From: Candidatus Micrarchaeota archaeon CG_4_10_14_0_2_um_filter_60_11
Lineage (GTDB): Archaea > Micrarchaeota > Micrarchaeia > Norongarragalinales > Norongarragalinaceae
Direction: 5' to 3'
Assembly (NCBI GenBank): GCA_002792915.1
Contig: PFPF01000065.1
Location: 1-5,890 of the forward strand
Length of the DNA stretch: 5,890 nucleotides
The translations under genes and the position numbers were made by a program. This document shows, piece after piece, positions 1 through 5,745 of this stretch (its first letter is position 1; each line of letters starts with the position of its first letter). The notes under the pieces were generated by a model, which searched no databases, was not told the origin of the DNA, and saw only the letters and a list, made by a program, of their open reading frames with translations.

Positions 1-1311
1 GACGACGCGGGCGCGGCGGAATCCGAGAATTGCGTCCTGCCTTCCAATTCACCGGCGACGACCGTGCGCGACAAGTGCGTGTCTTACTTGAAAGAGCGCG
101 TCTACGCCAAAAGCGGCGAGCGCAAGCTGCTCCTTTTGGGCGACCCCGCATGGGGCGGCGTGCCTTTGCTTGAACTGGATTTCGCGCAAATCCTGACGGG
201 CGACCAGAAGGATGGATTGAGCCCGTCGGCGCACGCGGCCTTGAAGGCGCCTTCGGACCGGGCGTTCGACGCGGACTGGTACGCTGGACTCAAGGCCGGG
301 CTTTCGCCGTCGACGCGGCTTCCCGATGCTTCCACCTATCTTATAGTTTCGCGCCTGCCCGGCGAAGCCGCACTAATAGCGCGCCAGATTAACGCGAGCG
401 GGCGCGCAACGGAGAGCAAAAACCTGTTGATGCTTTCCGACTCGTGCGGGGGGGATGACTGCCTGATTTCGTGCCGCAGCAAGCGGAGTTTCGAGCAGCT
501 GAACGGCATGCCCTACTGTAGCCTGGACAGGGATTCCCACGCCGACTTCGCGCAGTCGCCTCCGCTGTGCCTCCAGCCTGCGGAATACAACTTCAACCCC
601 TCCACCGACTGCTCGGATTATGGGGAAGTCAAGCGGCTGATGGCGAGCCACTCGCTTGCCTGGCTCGCGTTCCATTCCAATTACTTCAAGAGCACCGCGG
701 CGGAGCTGCGCGCGCTGCGCGGCGACTTCGATTCCAGCCCGGACTGGTACATTTTCGCGCGCGCCTCGTACGACGCTGGCAACGGCGCGTTCAAGGAATT
801 CGATTCGCTGCCGCGCACCCTGTTCCTACAGTCGTGCTACTCGGCGTCATTCGACGCGGCGGGGCTGAAGGAAGTCAACTCGCACGGCGGGCGCGACTTG
901 AACGTGCTGCGCGCTTTCCTGCGCTCGGGCACGACGGCGGCGCCGGTCAACGCGATAGGGTTCTCGCACGTGGCACTGTTCATCGTGGACAGCCTGTCGA
1001 TTTGCGTGACTTGCAACGACCAGGTCGTCGGCGAGTACAACCAATGGACCGTGTCCGACCCGCTAACCGAGGTTTACGTGTACGCGCGCTCCAAGCGCTC
1101 GGACTTGGGTGCGGCATTCAACGCGGTCGACTTGCGCTATTTCAGGCAGAAGTTCCTGGCGGACTGCTTCGCGAAAGTTTCGCGGGGCTCTGGCCTCCAA
1201 TCTGAAGTTTCCGGGTACTGCAACAAGAAGTTCGCGGATTACTACCCCGACTACGTTTGGAGCATCGCCACCATGACGCTCGCGGGCGTGCCGAATACCG
1301 TTTTTTCTTGA
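1..1311 (+). CDS. C25-like (gingipain-type, clan CD) cysteine peptidase homologue, 5' end missing
   Basis: The reading frame is open from the first base to TGA at 1309-1311, so the gene begins upstream of the window. The GTG at 64 is an internal codon, not a supported start. The visible part is 436 residues (numbered by codon from base 1). It has the order of motifs seen in C25-type peptidases: a hydrophobic strand with LLLLGDP (GDP at codons 47-49), a YLIVSRLPG segment (RLPG at 118-121), a His in LAWLAFHSN (codon 225), a Cys in LFLQSCYS (codon 279), then SGTTAAPVNAIG and a closing TLAGVPNTVF where the family often has LYGDPT. The His-to-Cys spacing of 54 fits a clan CD dyad. The family usually has His-Gly, but here the His is followed by Ser, so activity is uncertain. 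It has about 13 cysteines, suggesting an extracellular disulfide-rich fold. The signal peptide would lie outside the window. It is probably a diverged paralogue of the peptidase at 1514-3070. A T-run (1301-1306) in the last codons may serve as terminator. Confidence 0.75.
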   Translation, partial: DDAGAAESENCVLPSNSPATTVRDKCVSYLKERVYAKSGERKLLLLGDPAWGGVPLLELDFAQILTGDQKDGLSPSAHAALKAPSDRAFDADWYAGLKAGLSPSTRLPDASTYLIVSRLPGEAALIARQINASGRATESKNLLMLSDSCGGDDCLISCRSKRSFEQLNGMPYCSLDRDSHADFAQSPPLCLQPAEYNFNPSTDCSDYGEVKRLMASHSLAWLAFHSNYFKSTAAELRALRGDFDSSPDWYIFARASYDAGNGAFKEFDSLPRTLFLQSCYSASFDAAGLKEVNSHGGRDLNVLRAFLRSGTTAAPVNAIGFSHVALFIVDSLSICVTCNDQVVGEYNQWTVSDPLTEVYVYARSKRSDLGAAFNAVDLRYFRQKFLADCFAKVSRGSGLQSEVSGYCNKKFADYYPDYVWSIATMTLAGVPNTVFS

Positions 1312-1345
1312 AAATGCGGCGGCCCGCGCTTCGCGTTGGTAACCG

Positions 1346-1354
1346 TTTTTAAAA
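1346..1354 (+). promoter_or_regulatory. TATA box of tRNA-Phe
   Basis: The sequence TTTTTAAAA is centred about 28 bases upstream of the first base of the tRNA at 1378, which is the usual archaeal TATA-to-start distance. It sits in the only A/T-rich patch between the peptidase stop and the tRNA. Confidence 0.6.
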
Positions 1355-1377
1355 CCGTCCATCCTATCTATTCTGCC

Positions 1378-1451
1378 GCCGCAGTAGCTTAGCCTGGGAG
1401 AGCGATCGGCTGAAGACCGATAGATCGGGAGTTCAAATCTCCCCTGCGGCA
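1378..1451 (+). tRNA. trnF: tRNA-Phe (anticodon GAA)
   Basis: A full cloverleaf of 74 bases can be folded by eye. The acceptor is GCCGCAG (1378-1384) with CTGCGGC (1444-1450). The D stem is GCTT/GAGC (1387-1390, 1400-1403), with a loop containing GGG. The anticodon stem ATCGG/CCGAT (1405-1409, 1417-1421) has loop CTGAAGA, giving anticodon GAA at 1412-1414. The T stem GGGAG/CTCCC (1427-1431, 1439-1443) has loop TTCAAAT. The discriminator base is A at 1451. There is no intron and CCA is not encoded. It lies between two peptidase-like genes on the same strand, but its own TATA box and the following T-run suggest it is transcribed separately. Confidence 0.96.
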
Positions 1452-1483
1452 TTCAATCGCGCGAGCGCAGCCGCGAAACGCAC

Positions 1484-1495
1484 CTTTTTTAATTT
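1484..1495 (+). promoter_or_regulatory. T-run / TATA box shared between tRNA-Phe end and peptidase gene start
   Basis: CTTTTTTAATTT lies about 25 bases before the ATG at 1514, the right distance for an archaeal TATA box with transcription starting at or next to the start codon. The six-T run (1485-1490) also lies 34 bases after the tRNA-Phe, so it could stop that transcript. The dual role is inferred from position only. Confidence 0.5.
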
Positions 1496-1513
1496 GTGTT
1501 GAGAGCTTTTACT

Positions 1514-3070
1514 ATGCGCTTCCTGAAGGCGGCATTGCTGGTGCTGCTGTTGCTGTCGCTCTCGCGCGCCGTCTGGCAGGACACGATAAAATCGACGGAC
1601 GGCAGCGACGTGACGGCGTACCATTACACGGTCGAATTCTCCCAGTCGTCCCAGTATTACCATTTTTACGAGTTGGAGGCGCCCGGCGTTCTCCTATTCC
1701 AAAAGGAGGTGCGCGCCAACAAGTTCCTGCCGTGGGGTTCCGCGGATTCGGTGGAATGGCTGGACGAGTGCTTTCAAGTCAGTCAAACCGACGACTACAA
1801 TTTCGAAATCACGCTCAAGCCGTCGTGCCCCACTTGCGGGGACTTCTCCAACCGCGGGTTCCTGTTCTGGAGCTCGAACAAGCATTACTATTACATGATT
1901 CACCCGAGCGTTGCATGCGAAGCCGATTACCTCGTCCTACTGGACAAGAACCGCGTGGGCTGGAGCCAGGTCGCGGGCGCGCTTGACGCGTTCGTGCAGG
2001 CAAAGCGCAGCCAAGGCGAAAGCATCCGCGTGCAGGACGTTGGCGAATCGAAGGAAGGCACAGATTACGCGGGGGCGGTGCGCAGCGCTTTGGCTGGCGC
2101 GTCTTCGCCTTCTTTCGCCTTGATTGTCGGCGACCCCTCGGGTTCTTTCCCCCAACCCGACTCGGGCGACAACGCTTTCGGCGTGGCGTGGCTTTCCCGC
2201 GCGCCGTCGTTCGGGCGCGTTCCGTTCGACGGCGAGGACGCCTCGGCTTTCCTTTATCGCCTCGCAGCCGTTTCAAAACTGCCGCGCTCGCCCGCGTACG
2301 GGATTTACGACTCGTGCTTCGGCGCGCCGGGCTGGAATCCGATGGACACGGGCTACTGCAACCCGAACTGCTATTTGTGCAAGGAAGCTCTGGACGTGAA
2401 GAACGTTTTGATGCGCGGCGCAATGAGCCTGGTTGCCGCACCCAACGCGTGCTGGCGGCCCATTGCGACTAGGGCAACGTGCGACGTTACCCTTTTGGAC
2501 CCGGCGTTCGGCAACGCCAACTTGTTATACATAACCGCGCACGGCTCGAAGGGAGGCAAAAAGCTGGCTACCGAAGTCCAGGGATTTTCCAAACTGGGCC
2601 GTGTGGCGGAAATCGTCGCGGTGAGCGACTTGGCGGACTTGACGGTAAAACCGGGCATGACTGTGTTTTCCTCCTCTTGCTACGGCGGTTCGATGGGTTC
2701 ACCTTCATCAACCAGCATCGCGCGCGAGTTGTTGCGCGAGAAGAAGGTCACGGCTTTCGTGGGCGCGCTGGGCAAGACGAGCGCCACGCCGGCGAAGAGA
2801 GACCTTGATTACACGGATTCCATCGAAGACCCGAGGGATTGCCCTGACGATTGCGTTTACACCGCCGCCTATGGCTATGAGTATTGCACCTGCTACCTGA
2901 CGGACAGCATTCCCGAAGGCGCGGATGACCCTGCTTACGCCGCGTTGAAAGCCTCGCTCACGGGCTGCAAGCCGGTCGGCGAAGCAGTGCGGAGCATCAG
3001 CCGCGGCGCGCCCAACGAGGGCTGGGTGCTGTACGGCGACCCTTCCGCGAAGTTCTCGGGGTGCGGCTGA
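1514..3070 (+). CDS. Secreted C25-like (gingipain-type, clan CD) cysteine peptidase
   Basis: This is a 518-residue protein. I chose ATG 1514 over the in-frame GTG at 1496 because it follows the TATA-like box by about 25 bases (leaderless) and starts directly with a signal peptide, MRFLKAALLVLLLLSLSRA. The C25-type order is complete. A strand and helix region (about 138-180; YLVLLDKNRVGWSQVAGALD) is followed by FALIVGDPS (GDP at 206-208), a D..A..WLSRAPSFGRVP segment (217-237), the catalytic pair candidates His343 in LLYITAHGS and Cys389 in VFSSSCYGG, and the typical closing VLYGDPSAKF (505-514). The His-Gly and Ser-Cys contexts with 46 residues between them match clan CD (gingipain, caspase, clostripain). 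The protein should act outside the cell, cleaving proteins at a residue that cannot be predicted here. It has 17 cysteines; leaving out Cys389 gives 16, enough for eight disulfides. There is no C-terminal membrane helix. It is probably co-transcribed with the cysteine-rich gene that starts one base after its stop. Confidence 0.85.
   Translation: MRFLKAALLVLLLLSLSRAVWQDTIKSTDGSDVTAYHYTVEFSQSSQYYHFYELEAPGVLLFQKEVRANKFLPWGSADSVEWLDECFQVSQTDDYNFEITLKPSCPTCGDFSNRGFLFWSSNKHYYYMIHPSVACEADYLVLLDKNRVGWSQVAGALDAFVQAKRSQGESIRVQDVGESKEGTDYAGAVRSALAGASSPSFALIVGDPSGSFPQPDSGDNAFGVAWLSRAPSFGRVPFDGEDASAFLYRLAAVSKLPRSPAYGIYDSCFGAPGWNPMDTGYCNPNCYLCKEALDVKNVLMRGAMSLVAAPNACWRPIATRATCDVTLLDPAFGNANLLYITAHGSKGGKKLATEVQGFSKLGRVAEIVAVSDLADLTVKPGMTVFSSSCYGGSMGSPSSTSIARELLREKKVTAFVGALGKTSATPAKRDLDYTDSIEDPRDCPDDCVYTAAYGYEYCTCYLTDSIPEGADDPAYAALKASLTGCKPVGEAVRSISRGAPNEGWVLYGDPSAKFSGCG
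3058..3063 (+). promoter_or_regulatory. Ribosome binding site supporting GTG start at 3072
   Basis: GGGGTG inside the last codons of the peptidase gene resembles the archaeal Shine-Dalgarno core GAGGTG/GGTG and ends 8 bases before the GTG at 3072. It supports translation of the downstream gene from a shared message, in contrast to the leaderless genes nearby. Confidence 0.45.
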
Positions 3071-3071
3071 A

Positions 3072-3896
3072 GTGAACAAGTTACTGCTATTGCTAATCTT
3101 CGCCGCAATCATAGCCGCGGTTTACTATCAGCAGGCCAACGCGTCCGGGCCTGCGAACGCGACGCAATCCTGCGTCGAGGGCGACATGCGCGGCGTATTC
3201 TGCGCCAACTCGAGCGCGCTCTCCTTCACGAAATGCCTTGCCGGCGAGTGGGTCGAGCAAACCGTTGCGTGCGGAGAAGGAAATCTTTGCAATCCGCAGG
3301 CCGCGGGCAGCAACGGGGGCTTCACTGCCGGTTGCGTAGCCGTGCCGCAAGCCACTGCTTCGGCCACGCCTGTTCCGTCGGCAAATCCCCTCGGCGTTCC
3401 CGCGATTTCGGGGAATTATTCCTCCCAGCAGCCGAGCTGCGGCGACGGCTTCTGCGCGCTTGCGGGCGACTACCGCGAAAACTGTTCTTCGTGCGCCAGT
3501 GACTGCGGTTGCGCCGCCGGAGACTACTGCAACGCGGGGATTGGCGCCTGCGAGCCGAAGTGCGGGAACAACAGGTGCGACGCGGGGGAAACCAGCGGCT
3601 CGTGCTGCGTCGATTGTGCATGCTCGGGCGGCTTGAAGTGTGACAACTCCTCGATGCTCTGCTTCCAGCCAGTCAACCTCACGCAATCCCAGTTGCTGAC
3701 GCTGGTTTCAAGCGCTTTGGCTGAGAGCCACGACTCGCTTTCCAATTATACCTATTCGGTCTCGGATTACCACGACGCTTCCGGCGAGGCGTTCAAGCGC
3801 GTCACGCTCAACTGCGTGCAGGCGAGCGAGTACGCCTGCGGAATGATAATCGACGCGGACTCGGAAGGCGAGCTTCACTACCGCTATTACAACTAG
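3072..3896 (+). CDS. Membrane-anchored extracellular cysteine-rich protein
   Basis: This is a 274-residue protein of unknown function. GTG 3072 is chosen because it follows the upstream stop by one base, has a Shine-Dalgarno-like GGGGTG 8 bases before it, and starts directly with a hydrophobic segment (residues 4-19, LLLLLIFAAIIAAVYY) that acts as signal anchor or signal peptide. The remainder has 24 cysteines. Region 34-88 has six (C34, C44, C55, C67, C73, C88) around a W..Q.V.CG.G..C pattern. An Ala/Thr/Pro/Ser linker spans about 92-121. Two CGDG/CGNN-type modules follow, at 123-160 and 164-197. The C-terminal domain (about 201-274) is helix-then-strand-like with C248 and C256. Small Cys modules of this kind are frequent in DPANN surface proteins and suggest a disulfide-stabilised stalk or binding domain. 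The tight coupling to the peptidase gene suggests a partner, anchor or inhibitor; this is inferred from position only. Confidence 0.8.
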   Translation: MNKLLLLLIFAAIIAAVYYQQANASGPANATQSCVEGDMRGVFCANSSALSFTKCLAGEWVEQTVACGEGNLCNPQAAGSNGGFTAGCVAVPQATASATPVPSANPLGVPAISGNYSSQQPSCGDGFCALAGDYRENCSSCASDCGCAAGDYCNAGIGACEPKCGNNRCDAGETSGSCCVDCACSGGLKCDNSSMLCFQPVNLTQSQLLTLVSSALAESHDSLSNYTYSVSDYHDASGEAFKRVTLNCVQASEYACGMIIDADSEGELHYRYYN

Positions 3897-3903
3897 TTTT
3901 TTT
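3897..3903 (+). terminator. T-run terminator after the cysteine-rich gene
   Basis: Seven T bases follow immediately after the TAG stop at 3894-3896. T-runs without a strong stem are the common termination signal in archaea. A new TATA-like box follows within 20 bases, so a transcript boundary here is reasonable. Confidence 0.45.
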
Positions 3904-3915
3904 CGCGCGCAATCC

Positions 3916-3925
3916 CTTTTTATTG
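3916..3925 (+). promoter_or_regulatory. TATA box of the transglutaminase-like gene
   Basis: CTTTTTATTG is centred about 28 bases before the ATG at 3949. Transcription would start at or just before the ATG, giving a leaderless or nearly leaderless message. No Shine-Dalgarno sequence precedes the ATG, which fits this. Confidence 0.5.
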
Positions 3926-3948
3926 GCCGTTTCGTTAATGCAAGCGCT

Positions 3949-5568
3949 ATGAGGCTGTTGCTGTTCGCGTTGTTCGCGTCGCTATTCTTGTCCGCGCTTG
4001 CCGCCGCAATCGAATTGAAACCCAAGTACGCGGGCTCTACGAGCCTGACGCTCGGCTTGGAGTGGGATTTGGATTCCGCGGACTCCGGCGGAATGCATCA
4101 CTTGACCGTCTTCGCGTTCCCTTCCACCTCGTTCCAGTATACGGACTACAACGCGAGCGACGCCTATACGGCGGCGGCAGACGAGTGGGGCAACAAGCGC
4201 CTCACCTTCGAGTGGCCCGCCTTCCAAGGCAGGAAAGTAATTGTGATGGATGTGGACGCAGCCGTGGATTACGCGGGCTCGGCCGAGGTAGCCGCGAATT
4301 ACGAGCGTTACCTGGACGCCAGCGACTTGGTTATAATTTCGCCGGAAATTTCCGCGCAGGCTGCGGCTACGGTCGAAGGCTCGGCCACGGAATTCGAAAA
4401 GGCAGTGCGCCTGGCGGAGTGGGTGCACAACGCGGTTGTTTACGATTCTTCGCTTTGGGGCCGGCGTTTGGATTCCGAACAGGTGTTCAACGACCGACGC
4501 GGCGTGTGCAGCGAATACGCGCATTTGCTGCTCGCGATGCTGCGCTCGCAGGGAATTCCGGCGCGTTTCGTCGCGGGCTTCGTTTATTCCGGCGAGTCGT
4601 GGGGCCCCCACGCCTGGGTCGAAGCCGTTGTCGGCGGGAAGTGGGTTCCGTTCGACCCGACTTTCAACGAGGCCGGCGTCTTGGACGCGACGCACGTAAA
4701 GTTCGCGCAGGGCCGCGACCAAGGCGACGTGACCGAGGAGATAACCGAGGGGCTCGCGATTTCAAAGCCGGCCGTGCAGGTTACCGTTAACGAGGTCGGC
4801 GCGTTCAGCCTGCCGTTCAAGTTGGGTGCGTTGGAAGCGCCGCAAAGCGTTGGCGCGGGCTCCCTCGAAGCGATGTCGCTTTCCGTGGAAAGCAAGTCGG
4901 ACGCCGAGCAGGCGGTTTCGCTGTCCCTGAACGACGCGCCCTCGCGGCCAACCGAGCTTGCCGTAGCGATTGCCGGCGACGACGACCGGCTGTTGTACCT
5001 CCCGCCGCGCGGCAAGCGTTCCGCAGAGTGGAGCGTCGCGTTCCCCGTAGCCTTGCAGGAGGGTTTCATTTACAACTTTTCCTTCACCGTGAACTCGATG
5101 GGCGCGAACGCTTCGGTTGAAGTGCAGGGCCGCAAGGACGCGGCCGCGAACGTCGTGGAAAGCGTTTCAATCAAGTCGCTCGCGTCGCGGCTGGAAGGCA
5201 ACGCGCTGACCATAACCGCGGACTTGGAGAACTCGGGCAGCACCCAAGCCGGCGCGCTCGTCTCGTGCACGCTCGACGGCGACGAAAAGCAGTCAAGCGT
5301 CCAAATCGGGGTGGGCGGCAGGCGCGCCGTGCAATTCGTCTACCCGCTTCCCAAGAACAAGGCAATCGTTTACGGCGAGCTGAGCGTCGTAACGCAAGGC
5401 CAAACGGTCAAGCAGCCTTTCCAAGTGTCGCTGAACTCGCCGTCGGCAGCCGCCTCGGCGCAGCCCGCGGGCGGCGACAACCTGCCGGCTTTCGCGGCGA
5501 TTGCCGTTCTCGTCGTTATTGCAATCGCGGTGATAGCCAAGCGCTTCCGCGGCTATGAGGAAGTTTGA
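3949..5568 (+). CDS. Extracellular transglutaminase-like protein with C-terminal membrane anchor
   Basis: This is a 539-residue protein. ATG 3949 starts directly with a signal peptide (about 1-20, MRLLLFALFASLFLSALAAA) and lies about 28 bases after a TATA-like box. An N-terminal beta-rich domain spans roughly 21-135. The transglutaminase-like core (Transglut_core type) spans about 145-240. It has Cys187 in RRGVCSEYAHLLLAMLRSQGIPARFVAGF, His221 in GPHAWVEA, and Asp236 in WVPFDPTF, which is the complete papain-like triad. The rest, about 275-495, is beta-rich and resembles one or two Ig-like/CARDB-type domains (for example TITADLENSGSTQAGALVSCTLDG at 421-444). An Ala/Ser/Pro linker (498-508) leads to a membrane helix (about 513-530) and a short basic tail, KRFRGYEEV. 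The enzyme is thus predicted to face outward, anchored at its C-terminus. Archaeal members may act as peptidases, amidases or crosslinkers, so the reaction cannot be fixed. It has only two cysteines (187 and 440), unlike the cysteine-rich proteins upstream. Confidence 0.88.
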   Translation: MRLLLFALFASLFLSALAAAIELKPKYAGSTSLTLGLEWDLDSADSGGMHHLTVFAFPSTSFQYTDYNASDAYTAAADEWGNKRLTFEWPAFQGRKVIVMDVDAAVDYAGSAEVAANYERYLDASDLVIISPEISAQAAATVEGSATEFEKAVRLAEWVHNAVVYDSSLWGRRLDSEQVFNDRRGVCSEYAHLLLAMLRSQGIPARFVAGFVYSGESWGPHAWVEAVVGGKWVPFDPTFNEAGVLDATHVKFAQGRDQGDVTEEITEGLAISKPAVQVTVNEVGAFSLPFKLGALEAPQSVGAGSLEAMSLSVESKSDAEQAVSLSLNDAPSRPTELAVAIAGDDDRLLYLPPRGKRSAEWSVAFPVALQEGFIYNFSFTVNSMGANASVEVQGRKDAAANVVESVSIKSLASRLEGNALTITADLENSGSTQAGALVSCTLDGDEKQSSVQIGVGGRRAVQFVYPLPKNKAIVYGELSVVTQGQTVKQPFQVSLNSPSAAASAQPAGGDNLPAFAAIAVLVVIAIAVIAKRFRGYEEV

Positions 5569-5578
5569 AACCGAAGCC

Positions 5579-5588
5579 ATTTAAGTTT
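5579..5588 (+). promoter_or_regulatory. TATA box of the tRNA-Gly 5'-half RNA
   Basis: ATTTAAGTTT is centred about 28 bases upstream of 5611, the first base of the tRNA-half copy. This is the same spacing as for tRNA-Phe and the complete tRNA-Gly in this window, suggesting the half copy is transcribed. Confidence 0.5.
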
Positions 5589-5610
5589 TGACCGGCGAAA
5601 ATTTCTCGAA

Positions 5611-5637
5611 GCGGCTGTGGTCTAGTGGCATGATTCG
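5611..5637 (+). repeat. 27-bp direct repeat, copy 1 (tRNA-Gly 5' end)
   Basis: This is exactly the same sequence as 5710-5736. The copies start 99 bases apart and identity is confined to the tRNA body. The flanking promoter sequences differ on both sides, so a simple tandem duplication of a larger unit is not visible. Confidence 0.97.
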
Positions 5638-5641
5638 CAGC

Positions 5642-5666
5642 GAACCTTCTTTGGGAAAGAAGGTTC
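5642..5666 (+). repeat. Perfect inverted repeat forming an 11-bp hairpin with GGG tip
   Basis: GAACCTTCTTT (5642-5652) pairs with AAAGAAGGTTC (5656-5666) around GGG. If the top base pairs open to a 7-base loop, that loop is TTGGGAA on a CTTCT/AGAAG stem, shaped like an anticodon arm with GGG in the anticodon position. The descending arm can instead pair AAGGTT (5660-5665) with AACCTT (5674-5679), so two hairpins compete. Confidence 0.85.
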
Positions 5667-5676
5667 ATCAAGAAAC

Positions 5677-5686
5677 CTTTTTTATG
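5677..5686 (+). promoter_or_regulatory. T-run terminator of the half RNA and TATA box of tRNA-Gly(CCC)
   Basis: CCTTTTTTATG (5676-5686) contains six T bases at 5678-5683, centred about 28 bases before the tRNA start at 5710, as expected for a TATA box. The same T-run follows the AAGGTT/AACCTT stem (5660-5665, 5674-5679) directly and could end the upstream half RNA. Both roles are inferred from position. Confidence 0.5.
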
Positions 5687-5709
5687 CACGAAGTTCACCG
5701 TTAATGTGC

Positions 5710-5736
5710 GCGGCTGTGGTCTAGTGGCATGATTCG
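5710..5736 (+). repeat. 27-bp direct repeat, copy 2 (inside complete tRNA-Gly)
   Basis: This is an exact match to 5611-5637. In this copy the sequence continues into a normal anticodon arm. Confidence 0.97.
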
Positions 5737-5745
5737 AGCTTCCCA

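Larger units (their letters stand above)
5611..5683 (+). ncRNA. Orphan 5' half of tRNA-Gly with hairpin tail (split-tRNA half, regulatory RNA or pseudo-tRNA)
   Basis: Bases 5611-5637 are identical to the first 27 bases of the complete tRNA-Gly(CCC) at 5710: acceptor strand GCGGCTG, D arm, and the first two bases of the anticodon stem. The identity stops abruptly there. No matching variable region, T arm or acceptor 3' strand (CAGCCGC) follows before the next tRNA starts. Instead there is an 11-bp perfect hairpin (5642-5652 with 5656-5666) and then a six-T run. It has its own TATA box at the correct distance. A canonical split after base 37 is not supported, because the position equivalent to U33 is G. 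A join inside the anticodon stem (after base 28) would be needed. Other readings are a decayed duplicate or the scar of integration into a tRNA gene. Confidence 0.5.

Noticed and set aside
64..66. GTG as the start of the first gene
   Set aside because: The frame is open back to base 1 without a stop, there is no signal peptide after the GTG, and the sequence there already reads as the interior of a protein. The gene is therefore truncated by the window edge.
567..1205. 212-residue plus-strand frame inside the first peptidase gene
   Set aside because: Its Arg/Ala/Gly-rich composition is typical of an out-of-frame shadow in G+C-rich DNA, and it lies fully inside a gene with recognisable motifs.
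1496..1498. GTG as the start of the complete peptidase
   Set aside because: It lies on the edge of the TATA-like box and would probably not be transcribed. ATG 1514 begins right at the signal peptide and at the expected transcription start.
1705..1711. Perfect Shine-Dalgarno core GGAGGTG
   Set aside because: It lies inside the peptidase coding region (Glu-Val codons) and no plausible start codon follows at a suitable distance.
3938..3952. Four-codon ATG...TGA frame overlapping the transglutaminase start
   Set aside because: It would lie upstream of the predicted transcription start and has no ribosome binding site, so it is probably chance.
3982..4722. 246-residue minus-strand frame opposite the transglutaminase gene
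   Set aside because: It is antisense to a well-supported catalytic domain, Arg-rich, and shows no motifs. It is a codon-bias shadow, as are the frames at 4062-4790 and 4584-5069.
5611..5736. CRISPR-like repeat pair
   Set aside because: There are only two copies, and the repeat is plainly the 5' end of a tRNA, without the structure of a CRISPR array.
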